Source of the DNA: Cyathus striatus
Lineage: Eukaryota > Basidiomycota > Agaricomycetes > Agaricales > Nidulariaceae
DNA length: 64,000 nt
NCBI GenBank assembly: GCA_025738555.1
Contig: JAOVFP010000018.1
Coordinates: 310,001 to 374,000 of the forward strand
Direction of reading: 5' to 3'
Shown: positions 11,201 through 21,566 of the stretch, in pieces
How positions within the stretch are numbered: position 1 is the first letter of the stretch
How the letters are laid out: the number at the start of each line of letters is the position of its first letter
Notes under the pieces: model-generated
What the model was told of the DNA's origin: nothing
Databases searched by the model: none
What the model saw: only the letters and a program-made list of their open reading frames with translations
Program-made: the position numbers and the translations under genes

Positions 11201-12702
11201 CACCTTCTCGTCTCGTTCAGGTTCTCGTTAAGGATGGAGACGATGCACGCAACCTCATCGCTGTCGTATGGGGGCAATGTCTCGTTGTCGCTGCGATGCT
11301 TGGCGTTGGCCTGATTTGGGCTCTCGTTCGTGGTTGGCAGCTTACATTCGTCGGCCTCGCTATTGCACCCGTTTTCGCAGGTATCATGGCTCTGCAGACG
11401 CGTTTAGTTGCAAAGTGCGAGATTAGGAATAAGAGGGCTAGGGAGGATGTTGCGAGGGGGTATTTTGATGTATGTTTTTCTTCTTTTTCATTGGCGATGT
11501 GCTTATGGTTTCGTTTAGGCTATTTCAAATGTTAGAGGGATTCGTGCTATGGCTTTTGATTCGGCTTTTGAAACCAGATTTGATGAGGCCGCCGAGATGG
11601 CGCTTTCTACTGGCGTGCGGGGCGCGTTTGTAGAGGGTTATACCTATGGTGTTGCGTCAGGCCTTATTTACTTTTCTGAGGCTCTTCTGTTCTACGTTGG
11701 TGCCGTCCTCATTGCTAAAGGCACCTATACTTACCTCCAGATGGTCGAAGTCCTCAATCTGGTTGTCTTCTCTGTTACCATTGGGTCGCAGCTTATGGCT
11801 TTTAGTAAGTATTTCGTAACGTGCTTTGTTTGTATGATGCTAACTTGTCTTTAGCTGAGAAGATCGCAAAATCGATTCAAGCTACTAATGATCTTAACAA
11901 GCTGCTTGAGCTCAGGACGGACAATACGGACGAGTCCAAGGGGTTCTTGCATCCGGAACTTGGAGGCTCGATTTCGTTCAAGAATGTCCGCTTTGCGTAT
12001 CCTGAACGTTGTGAGGCTCAAGTACTCCGGAATGTCAACCTCGACATTCACGAAGGCGAGTGCGTCGCTATCGTTGGATCGTCTGGCTCGGGCAAGTCCA
12101 CTGTTGCTGCCCTACTTCAACGGCTCTACGAGCCGGATTCCGGTTCCATTTCTATCGGCCCTCATCGTCTCGGCTCCACCGACATTCGTCACCTCCGCGA
12201 ACACATCTCCGTCGTCTCGCAGCAGCCTAACCTGTTCGACGCCTCCGTCGCTGAGAACATCCGGTACGGCAACATGTCCATCTCTGAGATTGACATCCGT
12301 GTTGCGGCGAAGGCGGCCAATGTGCATGAATTCATTATGTCCCTTCCTCAGGGATACGATACCCCTCTTGGCGAGAATGCTTCCCTTATTTCGGGTGGTC
12401 AGGCGCAACGGTTACAGATTGCTAGAGCTCTGGCACGCCCCTCGAGGATCCTTGTCCTTGATGAGTGTACGTCCTCTTTGGACCCAGAGAATCAGTCTGC
12501 GGTTATAGAGACAATTCGTCAGGCTAAGGTCGGGAGGACCACAGTGATGATTACGCATAAGCTTCAGGTTATGCTCATGTGTGATCGTATTGTTGTTCTG
12601 CATGATGGTGAGGTGGCGGAGCAGGGCACTTATGAGGAGCTGATGCGGTGTAAGGGCGTCTTTGCTTCGCTTGCTAGTGGTGGTGAATGGATTGGCGATT
12701 AG
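8235..12702 (+). CDS. Full-size ABCB transporter, probably Ste6-type
   Basis: It encodes an ATP-driven exporter of the plasma membrane or inner membranes, 1,422 residues, with the layout TMD1-NBD1-linker-TMD2-NBD2. Exons are 8235-8839, 8887-10055, 10109-11469, 11519-11804 and 11855-12702; all introns are 47-53 bp and the sum is divisible by three. TMD1 covers roughly residues 60-380. NBD1 has GASGSGKST near 452, LSGGQRQ near 568 and DEATSALD near 592. A linker of about 240 residues includes IAIRPLTFGSWMVDVIADLT. TMD2 starts near 842. NBD2 has GSSGSGKST near 1213, ISGGQAQ near 1320, LVLDECTSSLD near 1338 and an ITHKL switch histidine. NBD1 lacks the usual Q-loop glutamine (it reads GGVGGTTGGGVILDG), as in asymmetric ABCB exporters. 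The linker motif and the FNRETDEVRTAS block recall basidiomycete homologues of the yeast a-factor exporter Ste6; that assignment is from memory of the family. A multidrug exporter is the alternative. The upstream tandem copy is dead, so this is the only working gene of the pair. Confidence 0.9.
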
Positions 12703-13294
12703 TTTTATTATTATTATTATTATTATTCGTTATTATTCGATCCTATTCTTTCTTTCGAATTCTCCTTTTTATCATTACTGTGATAACAATGCAATTGTAG
12801 TAACTAGCATCTATGTATACCTGTATACGGAGGACTTGTATTTCTAGACATGAACATAATGATTACAAATACTGTAAACTACATCAACCCAAAGCCTTGT
12901 AAACCATTTGCACTATTCAATGTACTGAGTTTCAATGTGACACAGCGTATCTATAGGGTATGATTTCATGTGTGTGGTGCATGTATAAATTGTAACAAGT
13001 GTACGCTGTTTTGTGAATACAAATGTTAGTGATGAACGTACGTGGCGAGGTGGGCCAAAATTAAATTACAACGGTACCTTCGCGACAATAACAATTTGGT
13101 AGTTACAAATGACTCATTGCTGTTAGATAATTAACTGAGTACAATTGTACTCTCGCACAGCATATTATTGTTAACAACAACAGGCTAAGAGACCCACCAT
13201 CCCAACATATATTAGTACAGCCCACCTATCTGAAAAACATCGCATTTCATTCATTCATTCATATCTCCATTTCGACATTCGTAATACAGCAGAA
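12703..13294. other. Intergenic: duplicated 3' flank and promoter of the next gene
   Basis: 12703-13055 repeats 3388-3725 and contains a TTA microsatellite just after the stop codon. 13056-13294 is alignable with 17590-17840, upstream of the paralogous gene, so it probably holds the promoter of the gene at 13295. Confidence 0.65.
13206..13213 (+). promoter_or_regulatory. Possible TATA element of the gene at 13295
   Basis: CATATATT lies about 85 bases before the ATG inside a block, ACCATCCCAACATATATTAG, that aligns with ACCGTCCCAATATATAAGT upstream of the paralogue at 17841. Conservation between the two upstream regions supports a core-promoter role. Confidence 0.4.
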
Positions 13295-13887
13295 ATGCAT
13301 TCGGCTCATGCTCAAGCAAGCATCCCATACACAGCGCACTTGATCTACTACACCACCGAATACGACTCGCAGTTTGTTCTTAGCGAAGAAGACTACCTTG
13401 TGTTTTTCGAAGTTCGCCATGGGTGCGAAATTGTACATAGGACTTTCTTTGATCATATGAAGAAATCTGGGCAGCTGTTTAAGAAGATGATTGAATGCGA
13501 CATTGGATATGTCACTCTTAACAATTCGACAGGGCGGATTGAGGAGTTGATTTCCGGTTTTACAGACATTGTAAAGGGTTTGCGTGATAGATTCCCTATA
13601 ATGGCGTGGTCAAGGAAAGAGAGGAATACAAAGTGTATTTTGGAGATGCAAAAGGTGATAATTTCACGTCATACAAGAACTCCATGCTGACAACCGTTGT
13701 AACGCAGATGTTATTCTCCGCTGGAATATTGTATTCGCCTGAGGCTAGTACTCCGCCACTATACAGTGCACCTTGGAACTTGTACCCTATAAACACTTTC
13801 GTAATAAATCATTGGGATGAATTCCGGAGGCGGTTTATACGAGCATTGGACTTTGATGGAGAGTATATTGGGCATATAGATAAATAG
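13295..13887 (+). CDS. Unknown small protein, paralogue of the gene at 17841
   Basis: Two exons, 13295-13654 and 13708-13887, with a 53-base GTGATA..CAG intron, encode 179 residues. No known domain was recognised. The N-terminal half (AHLIYYTTEYDSQFVLSEED, then YLVFFEVRHG and HRTFFD) and the C-terminal half (ILYSPEASTPPLY, then WDEFRRRFI) align with the gene at 17841-18499, including intron position and phase. There is no signal peptide and no membrane helix; the protein is acidic-basic mixed and probably soluble. The first codon is supported by the conserved start region and by the aligned upstream block ending in a TCATTCATTCA run. Conservation of frame, intron and upstream region between the two copies argues for a real gene. 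The function is unknown. Confidence 0.75.
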
Positions 13888-14803
13888 GATTTATAGGAAG
13901 GCTGACTTTAATAACCGGATAAATGAGGCGCCGACGGACACATATGTAACTGTAATATATTCATAGTACTTTTGGAAAGTTTCGATAGGATTCGAAATCG
14001 TCAACCTTAAACCACGAACGGACCTAATTTTCTGGTGCATTTATTCCAATAAATAAGCCATGAATATAATGTAAATTGGAGGGTGCAACGGGATCATATA
14101 ACAACGAACTGCTAAGTAACCTCGGTACCATACAGACTACTATATTTTCGATTTCTATGTCATTAGAATGGCTTATAGATGACGAGGAAGTCACAGAAGT
14201 GTGTTTATGGAGGGCAGTGAAAGTGCGGTGGGAGGATTCATGGAAAATATTGAACTACTAAGGTGGAATACAACAGCAAGCACTAGAACTGAAGAGGCTC
14301 GACTAGCATCAGGAAACACTGATCCGGCTACCGAGCCAAGTGCCAAGCTTGGTAACCTACATCGACCATCTGCCAAGCCATATAGATATCTGTAGGCTAC
14401 ATCGCATTATATAGCACACATTGATGCTAGATAGAGTTGGGTAGACTATAGAGTACACTATGACAGATATATAGATTTACATACATTAGACAGCTATCTA
14501 CATATCTCTTTATAGATGTCCTGCTATTTTATGTAGACTATATAAGTGCAGATAGTTTAACTCCTTCCCTTTCTTGGATCTTGAAAGATCACTACTTATA
14601 CACTACTATTATACACTGGATAAGTAGCCTTTATTATTTTAAGAGAAATGGTGATGTTTACAATTTTTAATACCTCAAATATAGATTGTAATTTATCTAT
14701 ATGTATGTTTTAGTAGTTGTTGCACAATGCTCAGAGCGATCTAGTAGTTATCTACAGTACAGTTATGTGTTTGGAACAGGGTGTGAGAAGGGGAGAAAGG
14801 GGC
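13888..14803. other. Intergenic, AT-rich with TCTACAT/TATAGAT words
   Basis: No gene recognised. 14380-14560 is unusually rich in TAGATA, CTACAT and TATAGA words, as is 17260-17440, but no clean terminal repeats could be defined. Confidence 0.5.
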
Positions 14804-14812
14804 CGAGCACAA

Positions 14813-16489
14813 GAGTCCATAGTCCCCTGTTACAACTGACTATACCAAATTAGGTACTAGCGCGAGATTTCGACACATCAGCTCGGATTTGGCTCGGATG
14901 GCAGCCTTTATGTAAGCGAACCTCTTCCGTTGACTTAACGCCCTCGCGTTCTAGTTACGCGAGATAAGAGGGGGTGTGCGGTGCGGTATGGGGTGGGAGG
15001 CGGGTTTGTTTTCTTTCTTCTCTGTTGGGGGAACTTGCTCTCGTTTCCGATGCTATAAAATGCATGAAACGGAAAGTGATGTAACGTTGTTAAAAGTATG
15101 TGCGTTTAAGATAAGTATATGAACAATTACTGCTGGGGAGCTACAACTATTCAATACATTGCGCTAAAAAATATCTACCAACAAGAATGTCAAGCTAAGA
15201 GATAGTTACAAACTCTTGTCTGTGAAATTGTTTGTCAATGTCGAAGTTACGAATTGGTATGTACATAAGTAACATTTTTATATAAACAAAAGGTATGTTT
15301 GTGGGATAATACAATACAACGCCGTGCGGTACGAACTTGATCCTTTTTTCCCCATCTTTTTCGAAAATCATTTTATCTGATAAACTGGTAGTTATACTTA
15401 AGTTGATAAATATGTACCCGTGTTGGATGTTGGATTACCGCCGGCCGGTGAATTAATTTTCGTGGGATGTCATGTCGTAAGGTGCATACATATGCATATC
15501 TATGTAGTGTTTAAAATATACAACTTTGCGGAATGTTATAACCATGTTTTTAATATATACAGTAGGTAGACTGTTCAAATACTTAATATATTAATGTTGT
15601 ACCTACATATACTTTCCTCAAACGTAATTTAGTATCTACGCATGTAGTTTATACCCTCGTTTCGTCCCTGTTATGGAACACGGATTTATCATCCAATCCT
15701 CGCGCTATTGATGCGCTATGTCAGCGCTTCAGCCGGCGGGGCACTGCCATTTTCCTTACTGACTTGACTCGATCTCGTATCACGAATTTTCATTTTTCCT
15801 GGTATAAAAGTAGATTACAACGTTACTGCCCACCTCAGTTGTCTCTCTTCATTACGAGAACTGGGGTGAGCAGAGCACACTATACTTAGTTATTCATTTA
15901 CTTATTTATATTACCTGCTATAGTGTTCTTGCTTTATTTAGTTACATACCTCTATTACCTGTACGTGCTAACAATTTCTGTAAACGGCGCAAGAGGCTCA
16001 AGAGTTTACAAAATCAATAGCTTTATTTCAATAACTATAATACTTATACAGCACTATTATTAATGTTGATAAGTGTGCTACCGCCTTACAATAAGTAGTT
16101 ACTGAAATCAAATATTAAATTAAAGTTATTGCTAGACACTACTTACAGTGAATACATATATTTCCCTAGTAGATTACTGTTACTAGATGCAGACATGTGG
16201 TTACCTACAGTTTATAAGCACTTGTTTAATGCCTACCTACAATAAAATATCAAATACAGGCAAGTATAGTAGACTTATTATTTACTGTAGTGGTGTATCT
16301 ATTGTATCTAGGTAGTTGCATACATAAATGGAAGCACAGGAAACATCGCGCGAAGGATTGCCGTATAAGCGCCTTCCAAGCGCCACGGCACAGTTCAAAC
16401 TGGCTTGCGAACCAATCACGTGATGTGTCAAAAATGTTGCGCTAGAGCCCAATTTGGTATGGTCGATTGTAACAGGGGACTCATTACCG
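14813..16489. mobile_element. Non-autonomous TIR transposon with 9-bp TSD (MULE-like)
   Basis: The 1,677-bp element is bounded by inverted ends. The left end begins GAGTCCATAGTCCCCTGTTA; the right end, read on the minus strand, begins CGGTAATGAGTCCCCTGTTA. Similarity continues for about 50 bases through ACCAAATT and CTAGCGC. It is flanked by a perfect 9-bp direct repeat, CGAGCACAA, at 14804-14812 and 16490-16498. A 9-bp target duplication is typical of Mutator-like elements. No long open frame lies inside, so it would depend on a transposase from elsewhere. The interior is AT-rich apart from the ends. The nested element at 30813-31747 belongs to the same family, since it shares the AGTCCCCTGTTACA core and a subterminal GGCGCTTxGAxGGCG block. 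It sits between the two paralogous genes at 13295 and 17841. Confidence 0.85.
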
Positions 16490-16498
16490 CGAGCACAA

Positions 16499-17761
16499 TG
16501 ACTTGACAATGAGTAAGTTGCCCATTGCCGGTGTGCCAAGTAATCACGTGACTTCGATTGTTGGTTACATCCGGCTGTGAAAACAATTTTCGGTCTCGTC
16601 TCGTCTCTGTTCTTTGTTTCTTCCCTTTCCCCCTACTTACCTGTCTGTTCTGTCATGTCTCCTTCCCTCGTTAACGTTTATATAGGGAATCTTTGTCGGT
16701 TTATTGCAAACTTTATCAAACCCTTCACTGTTGTAAGTCTCCTTTCTGGTACTCATGAATGCTTCTCACTCCTAGGTGTGCTGTAGGATCATTGAAAAAC
16801 ATTTTTATGTAGACCGCGACATTATGGGTACTGGCTGAGTTATGCTTTTGAAATCATCGTACGTCACACACCCCTTATATTCTTTCTCTTGCTTACACTC
16901 CCACCAACTCTTAGTTCACTTGTTCACAACCGGTATGCCAGAAGGGGGGAAGGATCGTCATTAACGGCGCATGTCGAAGGGAAGGGCTGATCATTTTTGT
17001 ATGTCGCACTACTCCTTTTGCTTACACTCTCACTTACCAATAGCTTTATGTGCACTCACTCATGTTTGGTATGCCTGAAGGGGCTGAAAGGTGGTTGGTA
17101 AGAGTGTATGTTAAATAGAAGGGCCAGGGTATATTAGTTAGTATACTTAAACATGTGTGTAGTATCATACAAAATATATATCTTTTTTTTATTCTACTGG
17201 CTGCAATTGAATCTCCTGCAATGGCAACATTTTGGTTGCCTACATACATACAGTAGTTGCAATAGACAAGTAGTCTACATCTCTAAAGGTGCAGTTACAT
17301 GGAACTACCAAGCCATCACTTTGGCTATGTCGATCTATGTAGATCTATGGGAAGATGGCGTGAGTCTATATGGATCTACATAAAGGGGACTTTCCGATAA
17401 GAGATATTCGTGCTATATAACCTACATAGCTCTATATAACTATCTCTTTCATTCCTGATGTATTGTTAATTTCAAGTAACACGCCTTATACTAATTTAAC
17501 AATGATTTCACCCATTTTCGTTACAAGAACTATTATGCGGTAGTCATGCTCATGTTTCGCCACAGTACTATGGAATCATTAGGTATGAATTTACGTGGTG
17601 AGGCAGCAAAAATGTGTTCTTGATTACAAAAATAACAATGAGACAGCAACGGTAACTGACCATTAGTACAAAGGACTATTTGTTTTTGAGGTAAGAAATT
17701 TACAATTGTAATTGTACTACCGCATAGCATGCCATAAACAAGAATACACCAACCGTCCCAA
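16499..17761. other. Intergenic, with one ~125-bp degenerate direct repeat
   Basis: About 16890-16960 and 17017-17085 are similar: both contain TTGCTTACACTC, CACTTAC or CACCAAC, a CACT-rich stretch and GGTATGCCxGAAGGGG. A short ATG frame at 16655 (SPSLVNVYIGNLCRF) has no support. 17260-17440 shares TCTACAT/TATAGAT words with 14380-14560. No gene or transposon ends were recognised. Confidence 0.45.
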
Positions 17762-17768
17762 TATATAA
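17762..17768 (+). promoter_or_regulatory. TATA box upstream of the gene at 17841
   Basis: TATATAA lies 73 bases before the end of the 5' region, within a block conserved upstream of the paralogue at 13295. Confidence 0.5.
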
Positions 17769-17840
17769 GTAAAGCTCATTTCAATCTGAATAACATCACA
17801 ATTCTCGTTCATTCATTCACATCATCAGCACCATCCTGAC

Positions 17841-18499
17841 ATGTATAACACAGATATGGAAATGTATCGGATTAACACTAGAAACTACTATCAAGAACAG
17901 CCATACCTTCCGTACAGAGCTCGCCTGGTCTACTACACAACCAAACGCAAATCGAGAGATGTTCTAGGAGAACACGACTACCTTTTGCTCTTTGAAGTTT
18001 GCCATGGGGATCTAGTCGTACATAGGTCTTTCTTCGATTATAGAAGGCAGAGTCCTCAGGAGGAATATAAGATAATGACTCGATGTGAAATTGGATATGT
18101 CAATAATCGCTATTCGTCTGCGTCGAATGACGTGATCGATGCCACTTTCAACAATATTGTGAACAGAGTGTGCAATACAATCCGTATAACTAATAGGAAG
18201 GATTGGAATACAAAGTGCATTACGGAGTTGCAAAAAGTGACATGTTTTCTTTATCGAATTTATTATTAGATGTGCTGATACCATTTGCAACATAGATACT
18301 GTACCGGGAAAGGATATTGTATCTTCCTATGAGCACTCCGACATTATACGGAGATGGGAACTTCTCGGTCGATATAGACGACTGCGTAGCAACTACTTGC
18401 TACGAGTTCAGGAAGCGTTTTATGGAAACGACACTGGAAATTGATGAAGAGTATTGGGCACAGAGAAGATCACGATGGGGAGAGACTCGACTCAGATAG
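17841..18499 (+). CDS. Unknown small protein, paralogue of the gene at 13295
   Basis: Two exons, 17841-18236 and 18296-18499, with a 59-base intron, encode 199 residues. It aligns with the product of 13295-13887 across its length: RARLVYYTTKRKSRDVLGEH against TAHLIYYTTEYDSQFVLSEE, LLLFEVCHGDLVVHRSFFD against LVFFEVRHGCEIVHRTFFD, WNTKCITELQK against RNTKCILEMQK at the intron, and ILYLPMSTPTLYG in exon 2. Exon 2 is longer by a basic tail (AQRRSRWGETRLR). No domain, signal peptide or membrane helix is evident. The pair arose by local duplication and was later separated by the transposon at 14813-16489. The function is unknown. Confidence 0.75.
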
Positions 18500-20040
18500 T
18501 TACCAGTGGCGAAATAGTGACGGCACAGTGGACATTTATATAGTTGTTATACGTTTGTGATACTTTGGAACATTTTGATAGCTGAGTAAAGAGACCGCTT
18601 TAGTGAAAGGGGGCATGGTTCAAAGCATAAATCTTAAAGGTAAGGTCGACTAAAGAGAGCGCAATATTGGTTACAGGGGACCCAGATAGTGCGGCGCTGG
18701 CAATATGTACTAAGTGGGTGACGTAGGAACAACCAGCAATGAAGCTGAGGGTTGGCTAAAAGGCCTTAAAGTCAGATTTAAAGATGGAAAGTCCCGAAGT
18801 ATTGCTGCATGAAGCTTCTGGCATTGATATGTCCCAACTCTTTCCAGAAGAAAAAGACAGTGTTTTCAATTTTGTGGGTGGGATTCAAACCAAACATGTG
18901 TCATGTCCCAGATCAGCCTTTTCCTTTGATAGTATGTGACTGCTCAGTGCTGCCCCGAAGTAATGCCGTTTGCTTGGACCTTCTCCGAGCTTCCTCTCTG
19001 TTCTCACACACGTGCGAAATACTCCACGAGTGCATTGGGGCAACGCGTGTTGAATGTTGTCGCTTTTCTTCTGTCGTTAATTGCTGTGTTCGTTCCTAGT
19101 TCGTTCTGTAAGCGTCGTCCGAGACTCGGGGCCGATTCTTAAGCTTAATGTTTGGATTCGGGGTTATTTGGTCTTGTGGGTGTTGGTTAATTCGGTACGT
19201 GACCCGCTTGTTGGACTCAAGACTTTTAAAGCTTCCAGTAAGCCTCCCTACTGCGGTGCTAAGTGCGTTGGTACCAGGTGGTTCGGATCTTTATTCTTAC
19301 GATATTTTATCTCGCTCAATTGCTGTATTGTTATCCGGTATGGACGTTTCTCGTTCAGACTCAGTTTGATATCTGTTGGGCAGCATGATGTTGATGGTTG
19401 CTGCTCCACTAGAATCTCTATCCCATTTACTCTTTGCAATACCTCCTTAAGAAACATGTCGATAGGAAATTTATCTCCATTGTCCATATCATGAACTTGA
19501 GTTTGTTCTCAGGTTTTCGGTACTCTCGTCACAAGAACAAAACTAACGTTTCGTCAGGAGGGTGGAACGTCTGAAAGTTATATCTCCATTATTCCTATCA
19601 TCATCATGAACAGAAATCTGTTCTCGTGTTTACGCCACTCTCACATCACAAGAGCAAAGTGAGGTGAAGTCGAAAGTGGCCATGCCACATGATAGTTATA
19701 ATCCGGAAATAATGCAGTAGTACTATTCGAACAACGATAGCGTTATACAATTGTACACTCGCTAAATGGGCTTTACGAGGGTGGTCACGACGAAACGCTG
19801 TTTCGTAGCTGCATGCCCGCAAACTGGTCAGCTCACCAAGTTCCATCTTGAAGATATTGCACCCGTTAAGGAGAAATTTGGATGTGTCTGTGTACCGCCT
19901 AGCCCGAGGTGTCAACTTGTACTACATATGGTGACTGTTAGATGCTAATAATACGGGGTGCATGTGTGGGAGATGTATTCCGCGTGAGGCCTTGAGGTGG
20001 GACGCTTATCACTAGGCTATAGTTCGGTCATGTGTTTATC
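18500..20040. other. Intergenic, repeat debris; small open frame at 18784
   Basis: A 51-codon frame begins at ATG 18784 (MESPEVLLHEASGIDMSQLF onward) and has plausible protein-like composition, but no neighbouring exon could be joined, so it is not called as a gene. TTACAGGGGACC at 18671 resembles the end core of the 9-bp-TSD transposons. The phrase ACACGTGCxAATACTCCACGAG at 19010 recurs at 23090, a sign of a dispersed repeat. Otherwise nothing is recognised. Confidence 0.4.
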
Positions 20041-21219
20041 AACATTTACTAAGGTAGACGACTTTCATAATCGACCAACGTCACATGATTAGCGTGACAC
20101 GTCCTAAAATGGCAATTTCTGCAGCAGCCAGACTAATTAGTTGAATAACTTCATAGCCAGGCGTGTTCTTGTAGATATGGCTCCAGGGAATTGTGAATAA
20201 TATCATATTACACGTATATATGTCTTTAGATTTCAAATAAATCATGTCTATGTTAACTAGTGGAAGAAATAGTGTTATATGTATGGTACAGAGCATGGAA
20301 ATGATGCATTAAGGTCGCGTCGCGTCCTCATCATGCTAATTATTGACCTAATATGCCTATGCGAAAGAGGTCAATTCGATCTGCCATAGGAAATCTCACC
20401 AAAACTGCAGCTGAACATGCACCTAAAAAGATAAAATGCGAAAATTTGAAGCCAAAGCAAGGGAAAGAGAATAAATCTGTAAGTGTAATGTGTCAGTACA
20501 TGTTCGTTTAGATACTAAAACATACCTATATCAGTCTAGTACAGAAATACCAACTGAAAAGAATGGATTACACAGCCAACAGTCACAGTTTCGCTGCCAT
20601 GTATCCAAGGACATTCATAATGCAACTGCTGAGCCAATTGTACATGTGGTCCTTGAATTCATTTGAATCCAGAGTCATCGCATGAAGATGTTCTTGAGAA
20701 GAACACATTGGCAGCATTGGAATCCATACCTTTGCAGACAATGCAATGATTTGCGAACAGGTCTCTTAGGTTTATGGATGCATATGAGAGGGGGTTGAAT
20801 GGAAGGCAGGCCGCATGGGCAACACAGGTATACCGTGGACATCATGTCCTTCCAGCTGACATTTATGATGAGCTTGAGAAAGCAAATGTCTTCTAAATGT
20901 CCACAAGAAGATTGATCATGGTTCTGAACGCTGAGCACTGAGCAATAACCGAGTGATTGATCAACTTCTGAGACTGATGTAGAATTAAAGCAAGAAAATA
21001 CAACTCCTCAGTGAGCACTCACTCAAAAATTATGAAATTTTGTAGATATACTCTATTCATTCATACGTATAAATCCCTGGAGTAATATTTTCTATAATGT
21101 ATCATACTATTGCTCTATTACCTTTTCGAAGAATAATTTCCTTTTTAAGATGAATTGTCACAGCGAAGTAACGCTCACATGACGTTGGTCGATTATGAAA
21201 GTCGTCTACCTTAAATGTT
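20041..21219. mobile_element. TIR element with remnant open frame
   Basis: The ends are inverted repeats of about 50 bases: AACATTT, then AAGGTAGACGACTTTCATAA and TCGACCAACGTCA at the left (20041-20083), and the same read on the minus strand at the right (21178-21219). The left arm has two extra bases. No matching target-site duplication was found, so the class is unresolved. The 1.18-kb interior is AT-rich and holds the broken frame at 20353-20896. Confidence 0.7.
20353..20896 (+). pseudogene. Transposon-borne protein remnant
   Basis: A first exon from ATG 20353 encodes a lysine-rich stretch (SIRSAIGNLTKTAAEHAPKK and KPKQGKENKS), then a GTAAGT intron. A second stretch reads STEIPTEKNGLHSQQSQFRC and continues to a stop near 20665. 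After another break, FMDAYERGLNGRQAAWATQV and YRGHHVLPADIYDELEKANV end at a stop at 20894-20896. The last block resembles a motif that I recall from hypothetical proteins spread with basidiomycete transposons, though the family name is not certain. Stops separate the blocks, so this is a remnant, or a multi-exon gene whose remaining introns I could not place. Confidence 0.45.
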
Positions 21220-21492
21220 CATATCTCGTAGTAACATGTAAAGAAAACATACCCACAGATTCTTATCATCTATAAATAAATTCCAGAGGAACCAAGAGTG
21301 GTTTATGTTAGCACTTTTGTGCGAAGAAGAGAGGAACAGGCACACTTTTCATAGCCTTGCAGTCAGCTGAAATGCGATTTCTGAAAATAAAAATACATAG
21401 TTTACGTATTTGTCATCTGGAATCTCGATTCAATTTGGTCTCGTATCCGTGCCCTTTGGGAAACGTAACTTGAAATGTCATATCGAAGGTCA

Positions 21493-21508
21493 GCCAATTC
21501 CTATTTAA
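21493..21508 (+). promoter_or_regulatory. CCAAT and TATTTAA upstream of the repeat-peptide gene
   Basis: CCAAT at about 21494 is followed by TATTTAA at 21502-21508, 59 bases before the ATG at 21567. A pyrimidine-rich stretch lies between them, as is common at fungal transcription starts. Confidence 0.4.
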
Positions 21509-21566
21509 CCTTCAACGACTCACCATACCTATCCCTCAGACCTCTCTTCTACCTCATATAATTCAA

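Larger units (their letters stand above)
7290..13055 (+). repeat. Direct duplication, right copy (ABC transporter region)
   Basis: Right copy of the segment described at 190-3725: upstream region, transporter and 3' flank in the same order and strand. This copy keeps the full-length gene and has a single copy of the dispersed upstream repeat. The two copies are separated by the GH16 remnant and about 770 bases of repeat-containing DNA. The copy ends near 13055, where the sequence runs into the upstream region of the unknown gene at 13295. Confidence 0.85.
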
